Shown: piece after piece, positions 43,161 to 51,891 of the stretch
Numbering within the stretch: position 1 is the stretch's first letter
Layout: each line of letters opens with the position of its first letter
From: Pseudotamlana agarivorans
Lineage (GTDB): Bacteria > Bacteroidota > Bacteroidia > Flavobacteriales > Flavobacteriaceae
Reading direction: 5' to 3'
Assembly: GCF_001642835.1 (NCBI RefSeq)
Contig: NZ_LXEI01000009.1
Coordinates: 62,001-126,000, forward strand
Length of the DNA stretch: 64,000 nucleotides
Position numbers and translations under genes: made by a program
The notes under the pieces: generated by a model
What the model was told of the DNA's origin: nothing
The model's input: the letters and a program-made list of their open reading frames with translations, nothing else
The model's database searches: none

Positions 43161-44393
43161 ATGCAAATTAGAATTCCTGTTTTTCATCTAGGCACCCCAA
43201 TAAAATTTATTCTACTTTTTATTATAATCTTTAATAACGCTTATTCCCAAGAGGTTAATAAGGATTCAATTTCATTAAAAAAGATTGAAATTGATTACAC
43301 CAATAAAGGATTTCAATTTAAAACCACCGATAATAAACATTTACTTCATATTGAGTCCCGATTACAGTTTCGTTTTGCAACACCTGGAGACCAAAATCCA
43401 TTAGATTACGATGATATATTTCCAACAAATAACGCCGTTTATAAAATTAATCGTGCGCGTTTAAAAATAGGGGGGCATGCCTTTCAACCTTATTTAAAAT
43501 ATTATTTTGAATACGAGTTATCTCAATCTAACTTGTTGGACTTTAGAATCATGTTTGAAAAATGGAAAGGTTTTAACATTAAAATTGGTCAGTGGAAAAC
43601 TTATTATAATCGAGAACGCGTTATTTCGTCGGGTAAACAGCAAATGGTTGATCGTTCCATTATAAACCGTCCGTTTACTTTAGACCGCCAACAAGGGATT
43701 TCATTTTACGGACGATTATTTGAAGAAACCCCAGCCGATATCACTTACCATTTATCGCTTTTAACTGGAACGGGTAGAGGTTCTACAGAAAATGATGATA
43801 ATAAAATGATGTATGTAGGACGCTTTCAGTGGAACTTATTAGGACGAGAAGTCTCCATGTCTGGTTCCGATTTAGAAAACTTACAGAAACCAGAAGCTTT
43901 AATCGCTTTTGCTGCAGCGACCAATACAAGTCCGTATACCAGATTTTCTCAAGCTGGTGGTGGTCAGTTGGAGGGTTTTGCTGAAGGTGTAGCTGGACAA
44001 TATAAGGTGAATCAATTTATGATTGAAAGTGCATTTAAATACAAAGGGTTTTCATGGCAAAGTGAACTACATAGAAAAACTATTTTTGACAACATAAACC
44101 ATACTGAAACCCATTTAAGTGGTTTGTATGTACAAGCCGGTTATTTTTTCTCAAATGTTTTTGATTTTATACCAAAGCCATTAGAAGTTGCAGGTAGATT
44201 TGCTAATTATAATCCGAACACAGAAATTCCAAAAGATTTAGAACAAGAATTCGGCTTGGCTATTAATTGGTTTTTTAATGGACACCGGAATAAATTAACC
44301 TCAGAGATTACTTATTTCCAAATTGACGATAATTCGCTTCTTGATCCTGCAGATGGTTTCCGTTTTCGAATCCAATGGGATATTTCATTTTAA
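43161..44393 (+). CDS. OprO/OprP-type porin (phosphate-selective porin family)
   Basis: A 410-aa outer-membrane beta-barrel with a signal peptide ending near residue 30 (IIIFNNAYSQ). The barrel opens with 'IESRLQFRFATPG', 'INRARLKIGGHAFQPYLKYYFEYEL' (region about residues 105-130) and 'FNIKIGQWKTYYNRERVISS', which are the family's early strands. It ends on 'FRFRIQWDISF', a C-terminal aromatic suitable for BAM recognition. Flavobacterial members are common and their solute is often unknown; phosphate is not established here. The start at 43161 is where the signal peptide begins. Confidence 0.85.
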   Translation: MQIRIPVFHLGTPIKFILLFIIIFNNAYSQEVNKDSISLKKIEIDYTNKGFQFKTTDNKHLLHIESRLQFRFATPGDQNPLDYDDIFPTNNAVYKINRARLKIGGHAFQPYLKYYFEYELSQSNLLDFRIMFEKWKGFNIKIGQWKTYYNRERVISSGKQQMVDRSIINRPFTLDRQQGISFYGRLFEETPADITYHLSLLTGTGRGSTENDDNKMMYVGRFQWNLLGREVSMSGSDLENLQKPEALIAFAAATNTSPYTRFSQAGGGQLEGFAEGVAGQYKVNQFMIESAFKYKGFSWQSELHRKTIFDNINHTETHLSGLYVQAGYFFSNVFDFIPKPLEVAGRFANYNPNTEIPKDLEQEFGLAINWFFNGHRNKLTSEITYFQIDDNSLLDPADGFRFRIQWDISF

Positions 44394-45184
<791 letters not shown>

Positions 45185-45230
45185 AATCCCAAAGAAACCG
45201 TTAATAGCAAAACCGGTTTTCTTCGGGATT
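45185..45230 (-). terminator. Intrinsic terminator downstream of the 115-aa gene
   Basis: A 16-17-bp imperfect stem (AATCCCAAAGAAACCG against CGGTTTTCTTCGGGATT) with a loop of about 13 nt. In the minus-strand transcript the hairpin is followed by six U residues. It is about 190 nt beyond the stop of the minus-strand gene at 45417. Confidence 0.75.
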
Positions 45231-45416
45231 CGTTAATAACTGTGTTTTTAAAAAATTTAATTAGCAATAATATTTAATCCCTTCAACACTTTTAAAAACA
45301 CAAAAATCAAATAACTTCAAAGATTAGTGTAACACTACCTTCCTTTACATATTTATGTGAGAGACTTCTAAATATAAACCGCTGTAGGAAAGGAACGTTT
45401 CCATCTAAAAGTATTT

Positions 45417-45764
45417 TTATACTTTCTCAATGTGAACCAACACCCCTGGCCCTTTGTAAATATAGGCTTCGTTAGGAACTACTAAAAATTCATTAATTTT
45501 GTTTTTATCTGGATGAATTTTGAAGTATTTACCAGATGCTGTTATCGTACCATAATTACCATGAGTAATATTGATTTTTTGCGTGGGTAACCAACACATG
45601 GAATCCATAGAATTATAAACATAAAAATCTACTGGTTTTCCGGTATCGTTAAATATAATTGCAGATCCTTTTGATACTCCCGAAACTAACTTACCAATAT
45701 CATTCATACAAATATTGTAAAAATCATTTACGTTTATGATGGCTTCTGAACTCAATGATTTCAT
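45417..45764 (-). CDS. Small beta-rich protein of unknown function
   Basis: A 115-aa protein without signal peptide or membrane segment. The sequence alternates short strands with Gly/Asn turns ('KGSAIIFNDTGKPVDFYVYN', 'GNYGTITASGKYFKIHPDK', 'GPGVLVHIEKV'), as in a small beta-sandwich; the 'FNDTGKPVDFYVYNS' strand recalls lectin- or actinoporin-like folds, but I cannot confirm either. I chose the ATG at 45764; an in-frame GTG at 45815 would add 17 residues. It is divergent from another unknown protein gene across a 229-nt gap with a TTTGAT/ATCAAA dyad. Confidence 0.6.
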   Translation of the reverse strand: MKSLSSEAIINVNDFYNICMNDIGKLVSGVSKGSAIIFNDTGKPVDFYVYNSMDSMCWLPTQKINITHGNYGTITASGKYFKIHPDKNKINEFLVVPNEAYIYKGPGVLVHIEKV

Positions 45765-45825
45765 AGTCTTATAATTTAAATTAACTCCTACTCCATTCTG
45801 GTTTACAGATAGCACCCTTCTTAAC

Positions 45826-45840
45826 TTTGATTATATCAAA
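45826..45840. promoter_or_regulatory. Dyad in the divergent region of two unknown genes
   Basis: TTTGAT (45826-45831) and ATCAAA (45835-45840) form a perfect 6-bp inverted repeat with a 3-nt centre, placed 62 nt upstream of the minus-strand gene. It may be an operator; the match is short enough to arise by chance. Confidence 0.3.
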
Positions 45841-45956
45841 CATACTGTACTTACAAGGCAATAAAAAAATAAATGTGTGAATGACCCAAAAACTTTAGTA
45901 AATGCACCCTTTTATCCAGTGAATAATTTTAACTGTAGATTCGTTAAATATTTCTA

Positions 45957-45964
45957 TATATTTG
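45957..45964 (+). promoter_or_regulatory. -7 box of the 182-aa unknown protein gene
   Basis: TATATTTG matches TAnnTTTG, 29 nt before the ATG at 45994 and downstream of an in-frame ATG at 45877, which favours the later start. Confidence 0.45.
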
Positions 45965-45993
45965 AATACTTTAACCAAACCATATATAAATTT

Positions 45994-46542
45994 ATGACAC
46001 AGAAAACGGTTACTACTAAAGAAGTTGTATTAGATCTTGATTTAGATTTTCACGAACTAAAAGAAACCATTCAAAACACTTATATTGGAGAAGGCTCCCA
46101 CCATAACCCTATATTGTTAGACTTTTTTGTAAAATGTAATTCAAAAGGCTTCTTTTTTAATCTTAAATGTGGTGAAAAAGTAGAGTTTAAAATAAACTTT
46201 TCTGGCAGCGATATTCAACCTAAATTACACTATTTAAAGTTTGTTAACCTAAGCAAGGCTTCTAAATCTTTTATGACTTTACAAGATTGGCAAGAATACA
46301 TCATCTTTAAAAAAAATAACAAATATACCTCGGTAGCGCCAGATGGCGGGCTTTATGTAACGCCTAGAACTTATAAAGATAGTAACGAAGAATATTTTTT
46401 AGTTAAAAGTAAAGCAAAACCAGATTGTGACGTCAAAGGGTTATACCTTTACTACACCATTGTTTTATCCTTCGAAATTGATAATAAAGAATATTTTTTC
46501 AAAATAGATCCTTTTGTTAGAATTCACTCAAAAGACCACTGA
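45994..46542 (+). CDS. Cytoplasmic beta-rich protein of unknown function
   Basis: A 182-aa protein without signal peptide. The first half, 'VVLDLDLDFHELKETIQNTY' then 'HHNPILLDFFVKCNSKGFFF', and the second half with 'VAPDGGLYVTPRTYKD' and 'GLYLYYTIVLSFEIDNKEYFF' suggest two beta-sheets. No known family is recognisable. I placed the start at 45994 (MTQKTVTTKEVV). An in-frame ATG at 45877 adds 39 residues, but the best promoter lies between the two. It precedes the TPR kinase gene by 11 nt, so it may be co-transcribed and functionally linked to the signalling pair. Confidence 0.6.
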   Translation: MTQKTVTTKEVVLDLDLDFHELKETIQNTYIGEGSHHNPILLDFFVKCNSKGFFFNLKCGEKVEFKINFSGSDIQPKLHYLKFVNLSKASKSFMTLQDWQEYIIFKKNNKYTSVAPDGGLYVTPRTYKDSNEEYFLVKSKAKPDCDVKGLYLYYTIVLSFEIDNKEYFFKIDPFVRIHSKDH

Positions 46543-46553
46543 TTATTTAAGAG

Positions 46554-48314
46554 ATGTATTGTAAACTAAAGTTCTTTTTTTGTTTTTTCCTTTGTCTATT
46601 GCATATGATATGCTACAGTCAGGATAGACAAAAATCGGATAGTTTACTTCATCTATTAAAAACAAAACAGCTCACAAAAAAAGAGCGCGCTGCATTATTA
46701 GAGTCAATTGCTTATTCCCACCCTAAATTAGATAGCGCGCTTTTTTATGCTGAAGAATCTTTAAAGATTTCTAAAGAAATTAACTCCAAAAAGTTACAGG
46801 CAGAAGCCTTAGAAAGTATTGGCATGCTTGAACAAGGGTTGGGTAATTATAGCAATGCCTTATCGGCTGCCTTTAATGCCTTAACCATATATGAAGCGCT
46901 TCATTTAACTGAAAATCAAGCTGCAGTACAAACACAAATTGCGACGGTTTATAGTGTTTTACATGAGTTTAATTCCTCTATTACCTATTTAAAAAAAGCT
47001 GCATCTATTTATAAACGTCTTAACGACCAATTAAGATATTCCCTTACCTTAATTAATCTTGGTGAAACTTACAGAATTAGCGGTTCCCTCGATCTTGCCG
47101 AAAGCACTTTATTGGAAGTCTTAGAGCTGAATCAAGACCTAGATAACGAGCCAGTTTTAGGGTATACTTCTGGAAATTTAGGCATGGTATATTCAGATAA
47201 AAATGAGTTTGATAAAGCCAAAGTAGCCTTAGAAAAAGGTATTGAAATCCTAAAAGTGTTAGAAGATGATTATTTCGTTTCTATTTGTCTTGCAGAACTG
47301 GGTGAAATCTATAACAAGGAAGGCAACAAAGAATTGGCCGAAAAACACCTTATTAATGCTTTTAATATAGCCGAAAAGGCAGGTTTAAAAGAACAAATAC
47401 AAGATATTAGTAACACGCTAGTTTCATTTAATCAGGAAAAACAGGATTATAAAGCGGCTTTAAAATTTCAGAAAATATATCAAGTTTATCATGATAGCCT
47501 TGTAAATAAAGAAAACATAAAGAAAGTAGAACAACTTAAGGCTGGATACATTATTAATAAAAGAGAGCTTGAAATAGAACGTATTAATGTGATTAGTGCT
47601 AATAGAAAAAACATTGTTATTGGGCTTTCCATTGGCATTTTAATATTTATTCTTTTAAGTTATTGGTTGTTCATCTTATCTAAACGCCTGCGTATTGTTA
47701 ATGTTGATTTATCTAAAAGAGAAAAAGACAAAGCTTTTCTACTTAAAGAATTGAATCATCGTGTTAAAAACAATTTGCAAATGGTAGCAAGCTTACTAAA
47801 TTTGCAAAGCAGATCGCTAAGTGAAGATTCGGATAAAGAAATTATTGTTTCGGGAAAAAACAGAGTTGAAGCGCTATCTCTCGTGCATAGTAAGTTATAT
47901 CAAGATGGTTTAGAAACAAAAATTGAATTAAAAGATTATGTTGAAGAGCTTGTTTTAAACCTGATTTATGGCTACGGTACAGAGTTAAAAACAAACTTTA
48001 ATATTGAACATATTACTGTTGAAGTTGATAAAGCCATACCTATTGCTTTAATTATTAATGAAATTGTTACCAATGCCATTAAACATGCTTTTAAAGACAA
48101 TCCCGACCCTAAGCTTGACATCTTGGCACATGCTAATGAAAAAGGCTTACACATTGAAGTAAAAGATAATGGTAAAGGATTTGGGCCTTCACAACGCAAC
48201 AAAAAGAACTCACTAGGACTGCAATTAATTAACTCATTAATTGATCAGCTAGACGGAAATGTTACCGTTGAAAGCGATCATGGTACCTTGTGGAAAATAA
48301 ATTTAGTAATTTAA
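46554..48314 (+). CDS. TPR-containing sensor histidine kinase (HisKA_2 type)
   Basis: A 586-aa protein. The signal peptide/anchor (residues 1-23) is followed by about six tetratricopeptide repeats (about 45-300), predicted periplasmic. A transmembrane helix spans about 352-375 ('IVIGLSIGILIFILLSYWLF'). The kinase core has its phospho-acceptor at H402 in 'LLKELNHRVKNNLQMVASLL', which is the HisKA_2/HWE-like H-box. The HATPase domain has 'IINEIVTNAIKHAF' and 'DNGKGFG'. It lies 11 nt after the preceding unknown gene and 6 nt before the LytTR regulator, its likely partner. Confidence 0.9.
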   Translation: MYCKLKFFFCFFLCLLHMICYSQDRQKSDSLLHLLKTKQLTKKERAALLESIAYSHPKLDSALFYAEESLKISKEINSKKLQAEALESIGMLEQGLGNYSNALSAAFNALTIYEALHLTENQAAVQTQIATVYSVLHEFNSSITYLKKAASIYKRLNDQLRYSLTLINLGETYRISGSLDLAESTLLEVLELNQDLDNEPVLGYTSGNLGMVYSDKNEFDKAKVALEKGIEILKVLEDDYFVSICLAELGEIYNKEGNKELAEKHLINAFNIAEKAGLKEQIQDISNTLVSFNQEKQDYKAALKFQKIYQVYHDSLVNKENIKKVEQLKAGYIINKRELEIERINVISANRKNIVIGLSIGILIFILLSYWLFILSKRLRIVNVDLSKREKDKAFLLKELNHRVKNNLQMVASLLNLQSRSLSEDSDKEIIVSGKNRVEALSLVHSKLYQDGLETKIELKDYVEELVLNLIYGYGTELKTNFNIEHITVEVDKAIPIALIINEIVTNAIKHAFKDNPDPKLDILAHANEKGLHIEVKDNGKGFGPSQRNKKNSLGLQLINSLIDQLDGNVTVESDHGTLWKINLVI

Positions 48315-48320
48315 CTTTTT

Positions 48321-49106
48321 ATGAATCCGTTAAGCTCTAATATTAGGATCCTTATTGTTGAAGATGAAAAACTCTTAGCTCAGGACATTTCATGGCGACT
48401 TCTAGATATGTCTTATGAAATTGTAGGGGTTACAGATTCTGCCGAAAGTACTTTAGCCTTATTAGAGAAAACAACCGATATTCATCTTATTCTTATGGAT
48501 ATCATGATTAAAGGCGATAAAGATGGTATTGAATTAGCGCATTTAATTAATGAAAAATATAACATTCCTTTAATTTTTCTGAGTTCACTCACCGATGCTA
48601 AAGTGATTGATCGTGCTAAGCAGGTTGAACCGGATGCCTATTTGCTGAAACCTTTTAACGACAGACAAATAAGTATCGCCATTGAATTGGCCTTGTCTAA
48701 TTTTTCTAAGCAGCAAAAAAATCAAAATAAAAAGGAAGAAAAATTAGCTGATGCCACTACCCTTCCCGAAAAGGATAACCTACCCATAAGCATTAAAAAC
48801 GATCTGTTTCTTAAAAAGAACAATCACTACGAAAGGGTTGCCATGAAAGACATTCAATTTTTAGAAGCGGATAGTAATTATACCATTATCCATACAGAAT
48901 CTAACCAATTTTTATACTCTACAGGCTTAAAAAATTTCGAAGAACAACTACCTGAAAACATGTTTTTTAGAGTACATAGAAGTTATTTAGTCAATATTTC
49001 GGCCGTTAGCGGTTTTGAAGGTAACATACTGTTTATTAGCGACAAAAAAATACCTGTTAGCAAAGCGCATCGTGTAGAAATTTTAAATTTATTCAACACC
49101 TTATAA
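48321..49106 (+). CDS. LytTR-family response regulator
   Basis: A 261-aa regulator. The receiver domain (about 8-125) has the acidic cluster 'LIVEDEKLL', the phospho-acceptor at D60 ('LILMDIMIKGDKDG'), and the conserved 'LSS' and 'LKPF' residues. A Lys/Asn-rich linker (about 132-160) precedes the LytTR DNA-binding domain (about 160-258) with 'DIQFLEADSNYTIIHT' and 'FFRVHRSYLVN'. It is encoded directly after the TPR kinase and is its probable output. Its targets are unknown; the divergent gene pair just upstream is a candidate. Confidence 0.93.
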   Translation: MNPLSSNIRILIVEDEKLLAQDISWRLLDMSYEIVGVTDSAESTLALLEKTTDIHLILMDIMIKGDKDGIELAHLINEKYNIPLIFLSSLTDAKVIDRAKQVEPDAYLLKPFNDRQISIAIELALSNFSKQQKNQNKKEEKLADATTLPEKDNLPISIKNDLFLKKNNHYERVAMKDIQFLEADSNYTIIHTESNQFLYSTGLKNFEEQLPENMFFRVHRSYLVNISAVSGFEGNILFISDKKIPVSKAHRVEILNLFNTL

Positions 49107-49249
49107 ACACAAGTTTACTCCTATAGTTTTACAAGTTTCTTTTCTTTACTGAAAGCATCAAACTTTATTTTAATCAAGCTAACCGTCTATTTTTATTCAA
49201 GTTATTTTTGATATAAGACGGTAATAATAACGTTTAAAATAAAAAACTC

Positions 49250-49498
49250 ATGAAAAAGGAACAGGACAAAAAAGATAAATCCAAACAGGTAGATTTAGAT
49301 GTACAAAACAATAAGATTCTTAAAAAAAGTGAAAATGAACCCGAAAGCGCCAAGGACAATTTAGATATTCCTGGCGGAAGAACGGCTAGGCCTTTAACCA
49401 ATGATAGGCATCAGGATCAGAAGAAAGAAGATAAGAAACCTAAAAAAGAGCCTATAGAAAATATTGAGTTGGACACCGATCCGGGTAACGAAAAATAA
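49250..49498 (+). CDS. Small lysine-rich, probably disordered protein
   Basis: An 82-aa hydrophilic protein, about one quarter Lys, with many Asp/Glu/Asn/Gln and almost no hydrophobic core ('KKEQDKKDKSKQVDLDV', 'RHQDQKKEDKKPKKEP'). There is no signal or membrane segment. Proteins like this occur in Flavobacteriia near stress genes, but no function can be assigned. Convergent with a 59-aa membrane protein gene only 4 nt away. It is probably real because codon use and the A-rich ribosome-binding region before the ATG look normal. Confidence 0.6.
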   Translation: MKKEQDKKDKSKQVDLDVQNNKILKKSENEPESAKDNLDIPGGRTARPLTNDRHQDQKKEDKKPKKEPIENIELDTDPGNEK

Positions 49499-49502
49499 AC
49501 GC

Positions 49503-49682
49503 TTATTTTTTATCTTTCTGCTTTTGTTTTCTCCAAAGAAGATAAAGAATTGCAATAATTATAGGTAAAATGATAAATACAATGACCTCAAATGGGTCAG
49601 ACAAATCCAGAGGCTGATTGTCGTCTGGATTTGGTGTTCCTATGGGTAATTGTAATGCTATAAAGTTTATGAGGGATTTCAT
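49503..49682 (-). CDS. Small single-pass membrane protein (59 aa)
   Basis: Minus-strand frame starting MKSLINFIALQLPIGTPNPD. A polar, acidic segment (residues 18-31) is followed by one strong transmembrane helix ('FEVIVFIILPIIIAILYLLW', about 31-50) and a basic tail of Lys/Arg/Gln. The arrangement (short acidic exterior, helix, positive tail) is typical of small membrane proteins widespread in Flavobacteriia, some wrongly labelled as adenylosuccinate synthetase. It is too short for common gene-length cut-offs. Convergent with the Lys-rich 82-aa gene. The function is unknown. Confidence 0.72.
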   Translation of the reverse strand: MKSLINFIALQLPIGTPNPDDNQPLDLSDPFEVIVFIILPIIIAILYLLWRKQKQKDKK

Positions 49683-49708
49683 GATTTTGAGTTTTTTGTT
49701 ATTATTGA

Positions 49709-49737
49709 TAGATGCTTCACTGCGTTCTGTACGACAA
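49709..49737. repeat. Degenerate dispersed repeat unit
   Basis: 'GATGCTTCACTGCGTTCTG' followed by TACGACAACT. Related copies lie near 50758-50782 and 50908-50936, all sharing CTTCA-TGCGTTC-ATGAC. They resemble flavobacterial intergenic repeats that have decayed. Confidence 0.45.
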
Positions 49738-49808
49738 CTACCTCCATTAAACGTTAACTTTCAAAAAGAAGTATATCATTCATTAGAAGGCACGAATGAA
49801 AAATCGTT

Positions 49809-50321
49809 TTATTTTGAATAAGCACCCGAAGAATATGTTAGTTCATAACTATGGGTGTAGATTTCAAAAACAATTCCAAATGGGTCTTCAACATAACACA
49901 TTTTGAATGGCTTGTCATTTGGATAGTATGACCTAATGGGCATTCTTTGTTTTCCTCCATAAGACAAAATTTTATCAATAAGTTCTTCAATATTAGGGTC
50001 TTGAACGCAAAAATGAAATAACCCTGTATTGAAAGGATTAAATTCTGGTGCTTCTTTAATGCCATTCGGAAAAGAAAATAATTCTATTCCAATACCATCG
50101 GAAGTTGCTAAATGAGCAATTTCAAATGTTGTCCAATCGTCTCCGAAAACGTCAATGCACATTTGACCAATGGCAGTTTCTTTTTCCTTTTTTACTGTTG
50201 AAGGTTCCATAATGATGTACCAGCCCATAACTTCCGAATAGAATTTAACGGCCTCTTTTATATTTGGAACGGTTATTCCGATATGAGAAAATGATTTTGG
50301 ATAATTGTTACTACTTGTCAT
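49809..50321 (-). CDS. VOC (glyoxalase/bleomycin resistance) family protein
   Basis: A 170-aa protein with two beta-alpha-beta-beta-beta modules. 'SFSHIGITVPNIKEAVKFYS' opens the first, with the metal-binding His; 'GLFHFCVQDPNIEELIDKIL' opens the second; 'CYVEDPFGIVFEIYTH' supplies the C-terminal Glu ligand. The pattern His/His/Glu fits a metal-dependent dioxygenase or lyase, but the substrate is unknown. Divergent from an HxlR regulator, which probably controls it; the two -7 boxes are 3 nt apart. Confidence 0.85.
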   Translation of the reverse strand: MTSSNNYPKSFSHIGITVPNIKEAVKFYSEVMGWYIIMEPSTVKKEKETAIGQMCIDVFGDDWTTFEIAHLATSDGIGIELFSFPNGIKEAPEFNPFNTGLFHFCVQDPNIEELIDKILSYGGKQRMPIRSYYPNDKPFKMCYVEDPFGIVFEIYTHSYELTYSSGAYSK

Positions 50322-50338
50322 ATGTTATATTTTTAAAG

Positions 50339-50346
50339 CAAAATTA
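50339..50346 (-). promoter_or_regulatory. -7 box of the VOC gene
   Basis: The minus strand reads TAATTTTG, a TAnnTTTG match, 17 nt upstream of the VOC start. Confidence 0.45.
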
Positions 50347-50349
50347 GTC

Positions 50350-50357
50350 TATATTTG
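50350..50357 (+). promoter_or_regulatory. -7 box of the hxlR-like gene
   Basis: TATATTTG on the plus strand, only 3 nt from the divergent VOC -7 box, so one bound regulator could control both promoters. Confidence 0.45.
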
Positions 50358-50374
50358 TCTTATTGGCAATAACA

Positions 50375-50401
50375 TACCAAAAAGTAATATAGTTACCAAA
50401 A
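50375..50401. promoter_or_regulatory. TACCAAAA direct repeat, candidate HxlR operator
   Basis: TACCAAAA occurs at 50375-50382 and 50394-50401, 19 nt apart (nearly two DNA turns), inside the 119-nt VOC/HxlR divergent region. HxlR dimers often bind repeated half-sites in their own promoters; the exact site here is an inference. Confidence 0.4.
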
Positions 50402-50440
50402 CGAGTAAATTAAAGAATATCAACAATATAAGTTTAAATT

Positions 50441-50752
50441 TTGAATAAAGAAAATAGTTGTCCGTTGAATTACACTATGAATTTAATAGGAACAAAATGG
50501 AAACCTTTAATTCTATTTCATTTATTAGAGGGCGGTTTGCGTTCAGGAGTATTACAAAAGAAAATTCCGGGGATTTCTAATAAAATGTTTACCCAAACAG
50601 TAAGAGATTTAGAAAAAGATGGCCTTATTTTTAGAAAAGTTTACCCTGTTGTTCCTCCTAAAGTGGAATACGAATTAACCATTCGAGGGAAATCTCTTGA
50701 GCATATTTTAAGAAGTTTGGATAAATGGGGATTGGAAGATAGTCAGAATTAA
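50441..50752 (+). CDS. HxlR family winged-helix regulator
   Basis: A 103-aa redox- or aldehyde-type regulator. Family signatures are the N-terminal Cys-Pro (NSCPLNYTMNLIGTKWK), 'LEGGLRSGVLQKKIPGISNKM' with FTQTVRDLEKDGLI (recognition helix and wing), and 'PPKVEYELTIRGKSLEHIL'. The start codon is TTG at 50441: an in-frame stop lies two codons upstream, and the next ATG (residue 13) would cut off the conserved Cys. That Cys is the usual sensing residue in HxlR/YodB proteins. Its target is probably the divergent VOC gene. Confidence 0.88.
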   Translation: MNKENSCPLNYTMNLIGTKWKPLILFHLLEGGLRSGVLQKKIPGISNKMFTQTVRDLEKDGLIFRKVYPVVPPKVEYELTIRGKSLEHILRSLDKWGLEDSQN

Positions 50753-51086
50753 TTAGTTGCTTCAATGCGTTCAAAATGACATCCACTTCCACTTTTCTTA
50801 AAGACCAAAAGGGTGTATTATTCAGAAGGATGTACGACTGAAGAATCTGTTTATAGAAAGTTGCAGAGTTTCATAGCTACAAAGTATCAGAGCTTTATTA
50901 GTAATTGTAATACGCTTCACTTTGTTCTGCATGACGGTTTTTACACAGAAGTTGCTCAGAGAATACACTGAGTTTCACAGAGCCTACAAATTAATTGGAG
51001 TGCTCACATAATAAGGTCTTCGAGCGAAGTCGAGAAGTTTTAATTTATTGAAGCTAAATTGTTCTCGACTTCGCTCGAACACCTTG
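50753..51086. other. Repeat-rich intergenic region without genes
   Basis: No coding frame is seen. It holds two degenerate copies of a CTTCA..TGCGTTC repeat (50758-50782, 50908-50936), tandem-like AGTTGC/AGAGTTTCA/CACAGAG units (about 50860-50990), and a strong inverted repeat at 51013-51085. It looks like a landing site for dispersed non-coding elements. Confidence 0.55.
51013..51085. repeat. 24-nt inverted repeat (dispersed element)
   Basis: Arms 51013-51036 and 51062-51085 are reverse complements with one mismatch. The core TTCGAGCGAAGTCGAGAA is itself nearly palindromic, and the AT-rich spacer is 25 nt. It ends one base before the stop codon of the DsbA-like gene and should form a strong hairpin that may end that transcript. 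Confidence 0.75.
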
Positions 51087-51734
51087 CTATACGTTTTCAA
51101 GCATCTCGCTTAAAACCTCCTTAAACACATCAACCGGCTGAGCTCCAGTAACCGCACTTTTTCTGTTAAAAACCACCGTTGGAACCGATTGAACGCCGGC
51201 ATTCTGCCAAAAAGCTTCCTGACTTTTAATATTATAACGCACTTCATCATTGTCTAATAATGCCATGCCTTCTTCAGCGTTTAAACCTACATCAATCAAA
51301 GCTTGCTTTAAAACTTCACGGTCGGAAACATCTTTTCGTTCGCTAAAAAACGCCGTAGTTAAACGCATTTTTAAATCGGTTTGCTTGTTATATTTTTTAG
51401 CATAATCCAATAATATATGCGCTTCGAACGTATTAACCATACGCATATTTTCAAAATAATCGAATTTAAAACCAAGCTCCTCACCTATTTCAGTCATTTG
51501 TTGTTGGGAGGCTTTTTGTTGTTCTAAAGTCGATCCATATTTTTCGGTAATATGTTCGGTAACATTTTGGCCTTCTTTAGGCATGTGAGGATTAAGCTCG
51601 AAAGGCTGCCACTCCACCTCTACTTGGTCTTCAATACCAAGTTCGGCAATGGCTTTTTCCAATCGTTTAAACCCAATGGTACACCATGGACAAACCACAT
51701 CGGATACCATATCAATTTTTAGTTTCTTTTTCAT
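51087..51734 (-). CDS. DsbA family oxidoreductase, FrnE-like
   Basis: A 215-aa thioredoxin-fold protein. The active site is C15-P-W-C18 in 'DMVSDVVCPWCTIGFKRL'. The helical insert and 'VQSVPTVVFNRKSAVTGAQ' (with cis-Pro) complete the fold. No signal peptide, so cytoplasmic like FrnE, which in Deinococcus is a disulfide isomerase; members are also called 2-hydroxychromene-2-carboxylate isomerase-like. I chose the ATG at 51734 (MKKKLKID); an upstream in-frame ATG at 51755 adds 7 residues. Confidence 0.88.
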   Translation of the reverse strand: MKKKLKIDMVSDVVCPWCTIGFKRLEKAIAELGIEDQVEVEWQPFELNPHMPKEGQNVTEHITEKYGSTLEQQKASQQQMTEIGEELGFKFDYFENMRMVNTFEAHILLDYAKKYNKQTDLKMRLTTAFFSERKDVSDREVLKQALIDVGLNAEEGMALLDNDEVRYNIKSQEAFWQNAGVQSVPTVVFNRKSAVTGAQPVDVFKEVLSEMLENV

Positions 51735-51891
51735 AGCACTAATTTTATAAAGCAATTAAAGCGTTTTTATGCGTTAATATGAACAAAAATCAAAAGATTT
51801 TTAACTGTTTTAATTATCGCATCATAACCCTTAAGCTAGTCGTAGAAATGTCGTTTCATTACAAAACACGGCTTACTTTTTCAAATTACGC

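Noticed and set aside
49618-49821. 67-codon plus-strand frame
   Set aside because: It overlaps the better-supported 59-aa minus-strand membrane protein and a degenerate repeat; it has no plausible domain.
49821-49840. Shared 14-mer CCCGAAGAATATGT with the thr leader region (about 28246-28259)
   Set aside because: One copy is inside the VOC coding end and the other in a leader; no inverted or larger repeat surrounds them, so chance is likely.
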